A stretch of DNA of 64,000 bases. It comes from Atopobium sp. BS2. Lineage in GTDB: Bacteria > Actinomycetota > Coriobacteriia > Coriobacteriales > Atopobiaceae. The notes under the pieces are model-generated. The model did no database searches and was not told the origin of the DNA. It was given only the letters and a program-made list of their open reading frames with translations. The first letter of the stretch is position 1. Every line of letters begins with the position of its first letter. Of this stretch, positions 47,143-56,312 are shown piece by piece. The stretch spans positions 1 through 64,000 of the forward strand of contig NZ_JDFG01000012.1 of NCBI RefSeq assembly GCF_000565075.1, read 5' to 3'. Position numbers and translations under genes: made by a program.

Positions 47143-49407
47143 TTACTTATCAGGAGTAAGGTGCCAAATCTCATTGTTATATTCGGCAATAGTTCTATCA
47201 GATGAGAACGTTCCTGCCATAGCAATATTTACAAGAGACTTCTGGAGCCACGCTCTCCTATCCTCATAATCATCGAACACGTGCTCTTTTGTTGAAATGT
47301 ATGCTTCCAAATCAAGCAGCGTCATAAACCAGTCTTTTGAGCACAAGTTTTTGTGGAGACGCTCTAGGCGCTCCTCATTTCCAAGAGAAATAAACTCTGG
47401 GCTAATTAAGAAATCAACGAGTGGTTTAATCTGGGGTTTCTTATAAAACTCTTTTGCTTTGTAACCTTTGTGCTCATAAAGGCTTACAACCTCATCACTT
47501 GAAGCACCAAACGCGTAGATATTCTCCTTGCCTACCAAGTCGGCAATTTCTACATTTGCACCATCAACTGTGCAAACGGTAACAGCGCCGTTAAGCATGA
47601 ACTTCATGTTGGAAGTTCCAGAAGCCTCCTTGGAAGCCAGTGAAATCTGCTCAGAGATATCTGCTGCTGGAATAACGTGCTCAGCGGCAGTAACATTGTA
47701 ATTCTCGATCATTATCACCTGAAGATATGGTGAAACATCTGCATCGTTTGCAATCAAAGACGAGAGAACAAGAATTGCATGAATGATATCTTGAGCAGCC
47801 ACGTATGCTGGTGCAGCCTTACCACCAAAAATGACAGTAATAGGATGCTTTGGAAGGTGTCCAGACTTAATATCAAAATATTTCCAAATCAAATAAAGCA
47901 ATAGCATTTGCTGACGCTTATATTCGTGGAAACGCTTCACCTGGACATCAATAATGGAGTCGGCATTAACTTTTGCATCTTGAGTGTCCAGCAAAAATTT
48001 GACCATTCGATCTTTTGCTGCTTGCTTTATTTCCTGCAGTTGATTGAGGACTTCTTCGTTATCGCGATACTCTAAAAGCCCCTCGAGATGAGCGGTTGTT
48101 CTCCAATCATCTCCTATCAACGCATCAAGATACTCGGCAAGCTCGGGATTACAACCCATGAGCCAGCGACGGAAAGTGATTCCATTAGTTTTGTTAGAGA
48201 ATTTCTCTGGGTACAAATCAAAGAATGACTTGAGCTCTGTCTCTTCCAAAATCTTAGTATGAAGCGCTGCAACGCCATTGATGCTAAAGCCGTAATGAAT
48301 GGCAAGGTTAGCCATGTGAACTTTCTTATCAATGATGACTTGTACACTTGGATCAGCGACGGTACTGCGGATACGCTCGTCAAGTTTTTTGATAATTGAA
48401 GCAATCTTTGGAGATACTTCCTCGATAAATTTAAGAGGCCACTTTTCAAGAGCTTCTGCCAAAATTGTATGATTTGTATATGCGACAAGTGAAGAAACAA
48501 TGGCTACAGACTCTTCAAACGAGATATCGTATTTCTCAGTCAAGATACGAATAAGCTCTGGAATTACCATTGTGGGGTGCGTATCGTTAATCTGAATCAC
48601 AACATAGTCAGCGAGGTCATGAACATTACTGCCGCGCTCAACCGCCTCTTTAACAATCAGCTGTGCAGCATTTGAAACCATAAAATATTGCTGATACACA
48701 CGAAGAAGCTGACCGTCTTCGTCCGAATCGTCGGGATACAAAAAGAGTGTTAGATTCTTTTTTAAAGCAGTCTTATCAAAATCAATAGCGTCATCAGAAA
48801 CTAATGATTCGTCGATACTTTGCAGGTCAAACAAACGAAGTCTGTTTTTCTTTGTTCGGCCATATCCCAAAACATCAATTGAATAGAGCTCAGACGTCAC
48901 CGAGAAATCTCTAAATTCCACGGTAAATGATGTCTTCTCGTCTTCAAGCCACCTATCATCAGCAAGCCAAGCATCTGGAACGGCAGTTTGCTGTCTATCT
49001 AAAAACTGCTGATGAAAGAGGCCAAAATGATACTTAAGGCCTACACCATCGCCTGGCAGACCAAGTGTTGACATGGAGTCGATAAAGCATGCTGCCAATC
49101 GACCAAGACCACCGTTACCAAGTGAAGGCTCAACTTCAATCTCTTCGATGTCTTCGAGCGAATGGCCTGCTTTAGAAAGCTGCGATTTTACTTCGTTATA
49201 AATTCCCAGATTGATGAGGTTATTTGAAAGCAGCTTGCCAATCAGAAACTCTGCGGAGATGTAATAGAGCCTCTTCTTACCATTATTTAACGGAAGAGCT
49301 TCCGACTTACTCTTAACCACTTGAAGCAGTAATTCAAAAACCTGCCTGTCAGTAATTTCAGACAGGGGTTGGTTAAATTGTTGAAGAGATAAAGTGTCTA
49401 AGTTCAT
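47143..49407 (-). CDS. glgP: Glycogen/maltodextrin phosphorylase
   Basis: Releases glucose 1-phosphate from alpha-1,4-glucans using phosphate. The 754 residues, somewhat short for the family, show LGNGGLGRLAACFIDSMSTL, QINDTHPTMVIPELIRIL, VKRFHEYKRQQML and the PLP-lysine segment ASGTSNMKFMLNGAV. As the last gene of the maltodextrin operon (start overlaps the malQ stop, TAATG) it most likely acts on imported maltodextrins, so malP would be an equally good name. Confidence 0.95.
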   Translation of the reverse strand: MNLDTLSLQQFNQPLSEITDRQVFELLLQVVKSKSEALPLNNGKKRLYYISAEFLIGKLLSNNLINLGIYNEVKSQLSKAGHSLEDIEEIEVEPSLGNGGLGRLAACFIDSMSTLGLPGDGVGLKYHFGLFHQQFLDRQQTAVPDAWLADDRWLEDEKTSFTVEFRDFSVTSELYSIDVLGYGRTKKNRLRLFDLQSIDESLVSDDAIDFDKTALKKNLTLFLYPDDSDEDGQLLRVYQQYFMVSNAAQLIVKEAVERGSNVHDLADYVVIQINDTHPTMVIPELIRILTEKYDISFEESVAIVSSLVAYTNHTILAEALEKWPLKFIEEVSPKIASIIKKLDERIRSTVADPSVQVIIDKKVHMANLAIHYGFSINGVAALHTKILEETELKSFFDLYPEKFSNKTNGITFRRWLMGCNPELAEYLDALIGDDWRTTAHLEGLLEYRDNEEVLNQLQEIKQAAKDRMVKFLLDTQDAKVNADSIIDVQVKRFHEYKRQQMLLLYLIWKYFDIKSGHLPKHPITVIFGGKAAPAYVAAQDIIHAILVLSSLIANDADVSPYLQVIMIENYNVTAAEHVIPAADISEQISLASKEASGTSNMKFMLNGAVTVCTVDGANVEIADLVGKENIYAFGASSDEVVSLYEHKGYKAKEFYKKPQIKPLVDFLISPEFISLGNEERLERLHKNLCSKDWFMTLLDLEAYISTKEHVFDDYEDRRAWLQKSLVNIAMAGTFSSDRTIAEYNNEIWHLTPDK

Positions 49408-50900
49408 TACTTCTCCTCTTTGTACACTCTGAAGTACATCTCAGTAATAGTTCTTAAAAAATCTTCTATGTGACGCGTAATGGCTCCTTGCTTCATACGC
49501 CAACACCAGTTACCTCCAACAGTGGCTGGAACATTCATGCGTGCAGAATCATCTAAGCCAAGAAGATCTTGCATGGTGTGAATACAAGTGTCACTCACAG
49601 AAGCTGCAATTCCACGTGAAAGCGCCTCACCAATTGGCTCATCTTTTGAGCGATGCAGGTAAATATCTGCCTGTTCACGCTCTCTATCAGTAGCCTGAGT
49701 CTCATACCAACCACGAGCAGTTGGATTATCATGCGTTCCCACATAAGCAATGGTATTTGCAGTGTAATTGTGAGGAAGATCTCTTGAATCATGCTTTCCA
49801 TCAAATCCGTACTGCAAGATTTTCATTCCTGGGAAACCAGTTTCATCTCGCATGGCGATAAGCTCTGGTGTAATTAAGCCAAGGTCTTCCGCAATGATTG
49901 GAAGCTTACCCAGCTGCTTTTCCAGTTCCTTAAACAGCTCCAAATCTGGCCCTTTAGTCCATTTGCCTTCTGTAGCATTTGCAGCTCCGTAAGGAATCTC
50001 CCAATAGGCTTCAAAACCTCTAAAATGATCAATTCTAAGCACATCAAACATCTCAAGATTTGTCTGTACACGCCAAACCCACCATGAATAGTGCGATTTC
50101 TTCATATACTCCCAGTTATAAATGGGATTTCCCCAATATTGACCGGTGGAAGAAAATTGATCAGCAGGAGTGCCCGCAACCGTAATAGGCCGTCCTGTTT
50201 CATCCGTTTTAAACAGTTCTGGCTGTGCCCACATCTCAACAGAATCGCGCGAGACATAAATGGGAAGATCACCAATTATAAGTACTCCCCTTTTATTGGC
50301 ATAAGTCTTAACCTTTGCCCATTGAGTAAAGAAGAAATACTGAGTCATCTTGTGATACAAAACTGACTTTTGCAGTTTCTTAATTTCTTTTGCAGTAGTC
50401 TCGTTTCTGTGCTGATAAAGTTTTGGCCACTCCCAGTAGGCTTTATGTCCAAACTCTTCCTTTAGAGACATGAACTCCGCATATGGATCAAGCCACTCTG
50501 CGTGATCGTGACAGAACTTCTCAAAATCAGCAGGAACATCTTGCATAAACCTATCAAAGGCACGGTTAAGTAAACGACGATGAGTTACAAAAAGCGCACC
50601 ATAATCAACACAAGTATTGCTAGTCCCAAAAGAAATATCTTCAAAGTCATCTGACTTTAAATAGCCAAGTTTCTCAAGATCTTTTAAATCTATATAGTAA
50701 GGACTTCCCGCTGCAGCAGAAAAAGACTGATAAGGAGAGTCACCATAACTTGTGGTAGTAAGAGGCAAAACCTGCCAATACCTTTGTTTTGTCCTGACGA
50801 GAAAATCAATAAAATCGTAGGCTTCTTTGCCAAACGTGCCAATCCCATATGAATTTGGAAGAGAAGAAACGGCCATAAGTACTCCGCTTGCTCGTCCCAT
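49407..50900 (-). CDS. malQ: 4-alpha-glucanotransferase (amylomaltase)
   Basis: Transfers glucan segments between maltodextrins, making substrates long enough for the phosphorylase. The 497 residues show the GH77 pattern: GVLMAVSSLPNSYGIGTFG, RYWQVLPLTTTSYGDSPYQ, VLRIDHFRGFEAYWEIP (catalytic Asp) and IIAEDLGLITPEL (catalytic Glu). The start at 50900 has GAGG upstream, preferred over a GTG five codons earlier. A 15-bp terminator hairpin lies immediately upstream, so malQ-glgP output is probably lower than that of the transporter genes. Confidence 0.95.
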   Translation of the reverse strand: MGRASGVLMAVSSLPNSYGIGTFGKEAYDFIDFLVRTKQRYWQVLPLTTTSYGDSPYQSFSAAAGSPYYIDLKDLEKLGYLKSDDFEDISFGTSNTCVDYGALFVTHRRLLNRAFDRFMQDVPADFEKFCHDHAEWLDPYAEFMSLKEEFGHKAYWEWPKLYQHRNETTAKEIKKLQKSVLYHKMTQYFFFTQWAKVKTYANKRGVLIIGDLPIYVSRDSVEMWAQPELFKTDETGRPITVAGTPADQFSSTGQYWGNPIYNWEYMKKSHYSWWVWRVQTNLEMFDVLRIDHFRGFEAYWEIPYGAANATEGKWTKGPDLELFKELEKQLGKLPIIAEDLGLITPELIAMRDETGFPGMKILQYGFDGKHDSRDLPHNYTANTIAYVGTHDNPTARGWYETQATDREREQADIYLHRSKDEPIGEALSRGIAASVSDTCIHTMQDLLGLDDSARMNVPATVGGNWCWRMKQGAITRHIEDFLRTITEMYFRVYKEEK

Positions 50901-50922
50901 AGTTGCCTCTTTCACAAAAAGA

Positions 50923-50955
50923 GTACTGGCTTATCTTTTCAAGATAAGCCAGTAC
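50923..50955 (-). terminator. Intercistronic terminator between ATPase gene and malQ
   Basis: A perfect 15-bp stem (50923-50937 with 50941-50955), TTC loop and CTTTTT tail on the minus strand. It begins 6 bp past the ATPase stop and ends just before the malQ ribosome site, giving partial termination within the operon. Confidence 0.9.
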
Positions 50956-50961
50956 AAAGCT

Positions 50962-52155
50962 TTAATACTTAACTAGATTATCCTGTGTATTCTTATCAAA
51001 GAGATGAACAGCATTGTCTTCAAATTTAAACCACACTTCATCTCCAATTTTGAGGTTTCGCTTAGCAAACTCAGTTGCTGGAACGATAAGAACAAAGTTG
51101 CCGTCGTCTGTATGAACATGAAGGTGAACAGTGGAGCCCATAAGCTCGCTTACCTCAAGATTGCCCTTAAAAGCGCCAATTCCATTTGGCTCAGTCAAAT
51201 AAATTTGCTCGGGCCTAATGCCGACAATGACATCTGTTGCTGGCGCAGCAACCCAAGACTGTGCTAACAGATTAGCCATCTCAGGAGAAATTTCAAATGA
51301 CATGTTATCTGTCTCCACATGGAACTCATTGTCCACGCGAATAAGATGTGCGTTAAAGAAATTCATTTGAGGCATGCCAATGAAGCCAGCAACAAAGAGA
51401 TTAGCCGGTCTATTAAACACTTCTTGTGGTGTTCCAATTTGCTGAACAAAGCCATCCTTCATAATGACAATGCGGTCGCCCAAGGTCATTGCCTCTGTTT
51501 GGTCGTGTGTAACATAAACAAAGGTTCCATTAACCTTCTGACGAAGCTTAATAATCTCTGTACGCATCTGATTTCTCAGCTTTGCATCAAGATTTGAGAG
51601 TGGCTCATCCATCAGGAAGACTTTTGGATCACGGACAATTGCACGACCAATTGCAACGCGCTGACGCTGACCACCAGAAAGTGCCTTTGGCTTACGATCA
51701 AGATATGCTGTAATACCTAATGTTTCTGCAGCTGCACGGACCTTCTCGTCAATAACTTGTGGATCAACCTTTTTAAGCTTAAGAGTAAACGCCATATTGT
51801 CATAAACGGTCATATTTGGATACAGCGCATAGCTTTGGAAAACCATTGCAATGTCTCGGTCTTTTGGTGCGACATCATTAACAAGCTTTCCATCGATATA
51901 AAGCTCGCCAGAAGAAATATCTTCTAGACCTGCAATCATACGCAGTGTAGTAGATTTTCCGCAACCCGAAGGGCCAACAAGCACAACAAACTCGTGCTCC
52001 TTAATAGTGAGATTGAAATCCTGAACAGCAACAACGCCTTCTTCAGTTACCTCAAGATTGCTCTTTTTCTGCTCAGTTTTCTTACCAAAGAGAGTCTTGC
52101 GCTTCTTCTCATTTGGGTAAATCTTTTTTATATTCTTCAAAACGATTTCTGCCAT
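50962..52155 (-). CDS. msmK: Sugar ABC transporter ATPase (MsmK/UgpC/MalK type)
   Basis: Energises carbohydrate import. The 397 residues have Walker A GPSGCGKSTTLRM, Q-loop MVFQSYALYPNMTV, signature LSGGQRQRVAIGRA, Walker B VFLMDEPLSNLDAKLR, and a C-terminal OB-type regulatory domain. An insertion of about 25 residues rich in Lys and Glu (KKRKTLFGKKTEQKKS) lies between the first strand and Walker A, which is unusual. It is encoded with its two permeases and binding protein, so it is probably dedicated to them. Confidence 0.94.
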   Translation of the reverse strand: MAEIVLKNIKKIYPNEKKRKTLFGKKTEQKKSNLEVTEEGVVAVQDFNLTIKEHEFVVLVGPSGCGKSTTLRMIAGLEDISSGELYIDGKLVNDVAPKDRDIAMVFQSYALYPNMTVYDNMAFTLKLKKVDPQVIDEKVRAAAETLGITAYLDRKPKALSGGQRQRVAIGRAIVRDPKVFLMDEPLSNLDAKLRNQMRTEIIKLRQKVNGTFVYVTHDQTEAMTLGDRIVIMKDGFVQQIGTPQEVFNRPANLFVAGFIGMPQMNFFNAHLIRVDNEFHVETDNMSFEISPEMANLLAQSWVAAPATDVIVGIRPEQIYLTEPNGIGAFKGNLEVSELMGSTVHLHVHTDDGNFVLIVPATEFAKRNLKIGDEVWFKFEDNAVHLFDKNTQDNLVKY

Positions 52156-52203
52156 GATAAAACCTTTCAGAAATGCCTACAGCTTGCTGTAATACATTGA
52201 GAT

Positions 52204-53043
52204 TTAGCCTTTTACAGCACCAGAGACGACACCATCGATGATGTAGCGCTGGCACAGTAAATACATAATGACAATTGGGATAATAACCATCATGATGCAG
52301 GCAAACATTGGACCCATCTCAACGCGTCCATATCCACCTCTAAAGTACTGAATCAGAATTGGGATAGTTTGGAATTTGGTTCTATCCAGAACAAGATATG
52401 GAAGCAAATAGTCATTCCAGACCCACATAGTTTCGAGAATACCAACAGAAATATACGTTGGCTTCATAATAGGCAAAACAACATGGAAGAATGTCTGAAG
52501 CGGATTGCAGCCATCAATAGTTGCAGCTTCCTCAATCTCAAGTGGAATAGTCTTAACAAATCCAGCAAACATAAATACTGCTAATCCAGCACCAAAGCCC
52601 AAGTAAATGAAGCAAATATTGAAAGGAGTATTAAATCCAAGCGTGTTTGCCATATTGGACAGTGTGAACATAAGCATCTGGAACGGTACTACCATCGAGA
52701 AGACAAACAGATAATACAGAATATTACTAATGCGATTTTTTACACGGACAATAAACCATGCACACATTGAGCAACAAACCAAAATCAGCGCTACAGATGT
52801 GATGGTAATAACTAGAGAATATCCAAAGGCTGCTAAAAAGCCCTGCTTATCCAAAGCAGCAATATAATTAGCAAAACCCGCAGAGTTCTCTGAAGTTACA
52901 AAATCAAACGCCGTGGATGTGGTAATAGTTGTTTCTTCTTTGAATGAATTCATCAAGATCATAACCATTGGATAAATCCATGCAAGAGAAAGGATAGTAA
53001 AGAATACAGCTAAAATTTTGTTAATGATCTTATCGCGCTTCAT
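52204..53043 (-). CDS. Maltodextrin-type ABC permease, MalG-like
   Basis: A 279-residue membrane protein with six predicted segments and the EAA loop EIEEAATIDGCNPLQTFFHVV typical of carbohydrate importers of the MalFG class. The start at 53043 has GGAGG upstream and overlaps the previous permease stop by one base. It ends 48 bp before the ATPase gene. Confidence 0.92.
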   Translation of the reverse strand: MKRDKIINKILAVFFTILSLAWIYPMVMILMNSFKEETTITTSTAFDFVTSENSAGFANYIAALDKQGFLAAFGYSLVITITSVALILVCCSMCAWFIVRVKNRISNILYYLFVFSMVVPFQMLMFTLSNMANTLGFNTPFNICFIYLGFGAGLAVFMFAGFVKTIPLEIEEAATIDGCNPLQTFFHVVLPIMKPTYISVGILETMWVWNDYLLPYLVLDRTKFQTIPILIQYFRGGYGRVEMGPMFACIMMVIIPIVIMYLLCQRYIIDGVVSGAVKG

Positions 53044-53897
53044 TATTGCTGCACCTCCCTCGACCTGGTGGCTCTTAGCTGAATCATGACAATACAAATA
53101 ACTAAAATGCAGAAAATAACAGCTTTAGCCTGGCCGATACCCATCCACTTTGCTCCCTGTCGAGCGTAGAAGGTGTTGTAGATATTAAGAGCAAGCATTT
53201 CGGTTGCGTGCTTAGGCTCACCTGCAGTAAGTGCTAAGTTCTGATCAAATAATTTAAAGCCATTTGTTACCGTCAAGAAAAGACAAATAGTAATGGTAGA
53301 CATAAGGTTTGGAATTTTTACCTTCCAAAGTGTCTGCCAAGCATTTGCTCCATCGACTCGTGCTGCTTCAAGATAATCACTTGGAATAGATTGCAGGCCA
53401 GCAATATAAATAATCATCATGTAGCCAACTTGCTGCCATAAGGTAAGAATAATCATTCCCCAGAATCCAGCAGTGCTATTAAGCGCAAGAAGCTGCTCGC
53501 CCACAATAGAAAGCGCGCAGTTAATCAAAATATTCCAGATGTATCCCAGAACAATGCCGCCAATAAGATTAGGCATAAAAAAGACAGTTCTAAATGAATT
53601 GGTACCCTTAAGGTCTTTTCTAGTTAAGGCAAGCGCAATTGCAAGCGCTAATACATTAATAAGAACTGTTGAGACTAATGCAAATAATGCGGTATACCAA
53701 AAAGCATTAGCAAACTGTGGGTCAGAGAAAGCTGCTACATAGTTATCTAGACCAACTGGTTTAGCATCGCTAATGGTAATAAATTTACAAAACGAAAGAT
53801 AAAATCCCTGCACAAACGGAATCATAAAGCCAAACAAAAAAGATAGCGCAGTAGGCAGAACAAATAATGGCCACCACCGCTTCAACATCTTAGCCAT
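53043..53897 (-). CDS. Maltodextrin-type ABC permease, MalF-like
   Basis: A 284-residue membrane protein, six predicted segments, EAA loop DYLEAARVDGANAWQTLWKV. It pairs with the MalG-like subunit. The ATG at 53897 follows GGAGGG; the longer frame would begin inside a 34-nt palindrome and is rejected. It lacks the long periplasmic insertion of enterobacterial MalF, as expected outside that group. Confidence 0.92.
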   Translation of the reverse strand: MAKMLKRWWPLFVLPTALSFLFGFMIPFVQGFYLSFCKFITISDAKPVGLDNYVAAFSDPQFANAFWYTALFALVSTVLINVLALAIALALTRKDLKGTNSFRTVFFMPNLIGGIVLGYIWNILINCALSIVGEQLLALNSTAGFWGMIILTLWQQVGYMMIIYIAGLQSIPSDYLEAARVDGANAWQTLWKVKIPNLMSTITICLFLTVTNGFKLFDQNLALTAGEPKHATEMLALNIYNTFYARQGAKWMGIGQAKAVIFCILVICIVMIQLRATRSREVQQ

Positions 53898-53917
53898 AGA
53901 GATACCCTCCAATAACA

Positions 53918-53951
53918 AGAGACGAGAAGAGAGATCTCTCTTCTCGTCTCT
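53918..53951 (-). promoter_or_regulatory. 34-nt perfect palindrome between binding-protein and permease genes
   Basis: The two 17-nt halves (AGAGACGAGAAGAGAGA and its complement) can form a very stable RNA stem. No U tract follows on the minus strand, so it is more likely a stability or processing hairpin that raises binding-protein mRNA over permease mRNA than a full terminator. Confidence 0.75.
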
Positions 53952-53980
53952 CACCAATCAAAGCATTACTAGAAGGACTA

Positions 53981-55291
53981 CTATGCGTTAGCCTCTTTTT
54001 CAGTCTTCCAACCGTCAACAAATGCAGACTTAACAGCATCCCAGTCCTCTGTTCCTGCTGCATAGCCCTTAAGTGCACTGGAGAGATTGTTCTTCCACTC
54101 CTGAGAAGGAATGTAAATGAAGTCCCAAGCAACAGACTCATTGCCCTTCTTTGCATACTCAGCTGCAATGTTTGCAAGAGCATTCTTAGTTGCCTTTGCG
54201 TTCTTGAATGGAATGGTGAAGCCCATTTCCTCAGCAATTGCAGTGGTAGCTGTATCAGAAGTCACGCACCAATAGATAAAGTCAAGTGTTGCCTTCTGAG
54301 AAGCGTCGTCTGCCTTGGAGCTTACGCACCAATAGTTCTCGCCGCCGGAGCACATACCCTGCTTCTCTTCACCCTTAACACCAATATAAATTGGAATCAT
54401 ACCAAGAGCATCGTCACCAAGCTTCTTGATGTCATTGTATGCCCAGGTACCGTTCTGGTAGAAGACTGCGTCGCCGTTAACAAACTCTGCCACAGCGTCA
54501 TCACCAGTCTTGCCAGAAAGCTCTGTTGGGCTGCATGTGGCATTGTTGATATAGAGATCAAAAATCTGCTTGTAGTTAGGGAGATACGTTCCCTTAATTT
54601 CTTTAGCCTCAGGATTACCAGTATCCTTGAACTCATAGTACAGAGGAAGATTTGCAAGGTGTGTGGTAAAACGCCAGTCAGAACTGGAATCAAGGCCAGC
54701 ACTGGTAAATGCGCCCTTTACGCCAAGCTCTGCTTTGCGAGCCTGAATATCCTCAACGACCTTCTTCAGTGAGGCAAAGTCCTTGATGTCGTCTCCCTTA
54801 TAGCCAGCCTTCTCAAGCAGCTTCTTGTTGTAGATAATGCCGTAGTCTTCCTCTACATAGTCAACACCGTAGACAACGCCATCCTCCTGAAGTTTAAGAG
54901 CGTCATTGGTGAGCTCATCCAGAATCTTGGCACCCTTTAGGTCAATACAGTAATCCTTTACACCAATAAGACCAGAAGGACCATTTGTCTGGAACAGTGT
55001 TGGAGCTACAGAAGCGTCCTTGTTAATCTCAGACTGGAATGTCTGTGCATAGGTATCAGAAGCAGCAGTTACTACCTTTACAGGAACCTTTGTTTCCTCA
55101 GTATACTTAGCTGCAAGATCTTTCCACTGCTGATCAGCCTCAGGCTTGAAGTTCAGGAAATAAACTGAACCGTTTGCAGAATCAGACCCTCCCTGCTTTT
55201 TGTCGTTATTTCCTCCACAAGCAACAAGACCCAGTGAGCAAAGAGCTGATGCACTTAAGGTGACAAACTGCCTACGATTGATACCGGACAT
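53981..55291 (-). CDS. Sugar ABC transporter substrate-binding lipoprotein
   Basis: A 436-residue extracellular binding protein, tethered by lipid. The N terminus has NRRQF, a hydrophobic stretch and the lipobox LVACGGN; the Arg pair resembles a twin-arginine signal but the lipobox is the clearer feature. The mature part is a family 1-type binding protein (VYFLNFKPEADQQWKDLAAKY, with YCIDLKG and VNGDAVFYQNGTWA). Maltodextrin is inferred from the malQ and glgP genes of the same operon; the binding residues are not enough to prove it. Confidence 0.9.
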   Translation of the reverse strand: MSGINRRQFVTLSASALCSLGLVACGGNNDKKQGGSDSANGSVYFLNFKPEADQQWKDLAAKYTEETKVPVKVVTAASDTYAQTFQSEINKDASVAPTLFQTNGPSGLIGVKDYCIDLKGAKILDELTNDALKLQEDGVVYGVDYVEEDYGIIYNKKLLEKAGYKGDDIKDFASLKKVVEDIQARKAELGVKGAFTSAGLDSSSDWRFTTHLANLPLYYEFKDTGNPEAKEIKGTYLPNYKQIFDLYINNATCSPTELSGKTGDDAVAEFVNGDAVFYQNGTWAYNDIKKLGDDALGMIPIYIGVKGEEKQGMCSGGENYWCVSSKADDASQKATLDFIYWCVTSDTATTAIAEEMGFTIPFKNAKATKNALANIAAEYAKKGNESVAWDFIYIPSQEWKNNLSSALKGYAAGTEDWDAVKSAFVDGWKTEKEANA

Positions 55292-55413
55292 AAGACTCCT
55301 CCTTAGAGAGTGCTCCTAACCCTTTGCTAGGTTGCATCTCTTCTCATGATTTTCATAAGCTATGCTTTGATACACGTTCAAAACAATTTTGCTTATGTCT
55401 ACAAAATAAAAGT

Positions 55414-55445
55414 ATATTAGTATTAACGAGTTGTTTAAACAACTC
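55414..55445 (-). promoter_or_regulatory. Promoter and operator of the maltodextrin operon
   Basis: On the minus strand TTGTTT (55437-55442) and TAATAT (55414-55419) are separated by exactly 17 bp. A perfect 18-bp palindrome, GAGTTGTTTAAACAACTC (55428-55445), covers the -35 box. It is the obvious candidate operator for the divergently encoded GntR regulator. Confidence 0.65.
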
Positions 55446-55585
55446 ACTTCCGAGCGGTATGAAATTATCGGTAAATGGTATGAAAGGAATCATTTTATGT
55501 AACTTTCATTTTATAAAGCTACTATCTAATCAAGAGCAACTTGAACATGCAACTCCAACCTTCAACAGCACGTTAAGGAAAAAAT

Positions 55586-56305
55586 ATGCCAAGCGCACGG
55601 TTTAATACGATTTATCATGATTTAAAAAATAAGATCTTAGACGGGACATATGCGTATGAGTCCTATTTACCAACCGAGATGGAGCTTACTAAGATATATT
55701 CCTGCTCCAGAAACACCGTTCGACGTGCGCTCACACTTCTGTCCGATGAAGCTTTTCTTCAGCCTATTCACGGTAGAGGCGTACGCGTTATTTGGCAGAA
55801 AAAGCCAAGTGAGGTTATTGGCTCATTAGAAGGACTTGAGTCCTTTCAAGAATATGCCCACAGAAACAATCTTGTACCTGAAACAAATGTCATTGTCTTT
55901 GAGCACGTTCCTTGCACAGACGATATTTCTCATCAAACTGGTTTTAAAGCAGGAGAAGAACTTATTCACATTATTCGAATCCGTAAACTCGACGGATCTT
56001 CTCGCCAGATAGACAACGACTACCTTTTAGCATCTGCCGTTGGAAATCTAACCATTGCTGATGCATCAACGTCTATTTATGCATACCTAGAAAACACGCT
56101 TCATATGAAAATTCTAAAGAGCAAAAGAACCATCAGTGTTGAGCTGGCAACTGAAGAAGACCAGCGACATTTAGAGCTTGGAGATTTTAACTGCGTTGCA
56201 GTGGTGGAAAGCCATTCATTCAACTCAAAAGGCGTTATGTTTGGCTTCACACAAACTCGTAGTCATCCAGAAACGTTCTGCTACAAGGTTATTTCAAAAA
56301 GATAA
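55586..56305 (+). CDS. GntR/HutC-type transcriptional regulator with UTRA domain
   Basis: A 239-residue repressor-like protein. The N-terminal winged helix is clear (YHDLKNKILDGTYAYESYLP, then SRNTVRRALTLLSDE and HGRGVRV). The C-terminal UTRA effector domain follows (LEGLESFQEYA to FGFTQTRSHPETF). It is divergent from the sugar transport operon, whose promoter carries a palindrome, so it most likely controls that operon in response to a sugar or sugar phosphate. Confidence 0.88.
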   Translation: MPSARFNTIYHDLKNKILDGTYAYESYLPTEMELTKIYSCSRNTVRRALTLLSDEAFLQPIHGRGVRVIWQKKPSEVIGSLEGLESFQEYAHRNNLVPETNVIVFEHVPCTDDISHQTGFKAGEELIHIIRIRKLDGSSRQIDNDYLLASAVGNLTIADASTSIYAYLENTLHMKILKSKRTISVELATEEDQRHLELGDFNCVAVVESHSFNSKGVMFGFTQTRSHPETFCYKVISKR

Positions 56306-56312
56306 TCTGCGG

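Noticed and set aside
53981-55291. Twin-arginine export of the binding protein
   Set aside because: The NRRQF sequence is suggestive, but the lipobox LVAC and general Sec-type signal explain it without Tat.
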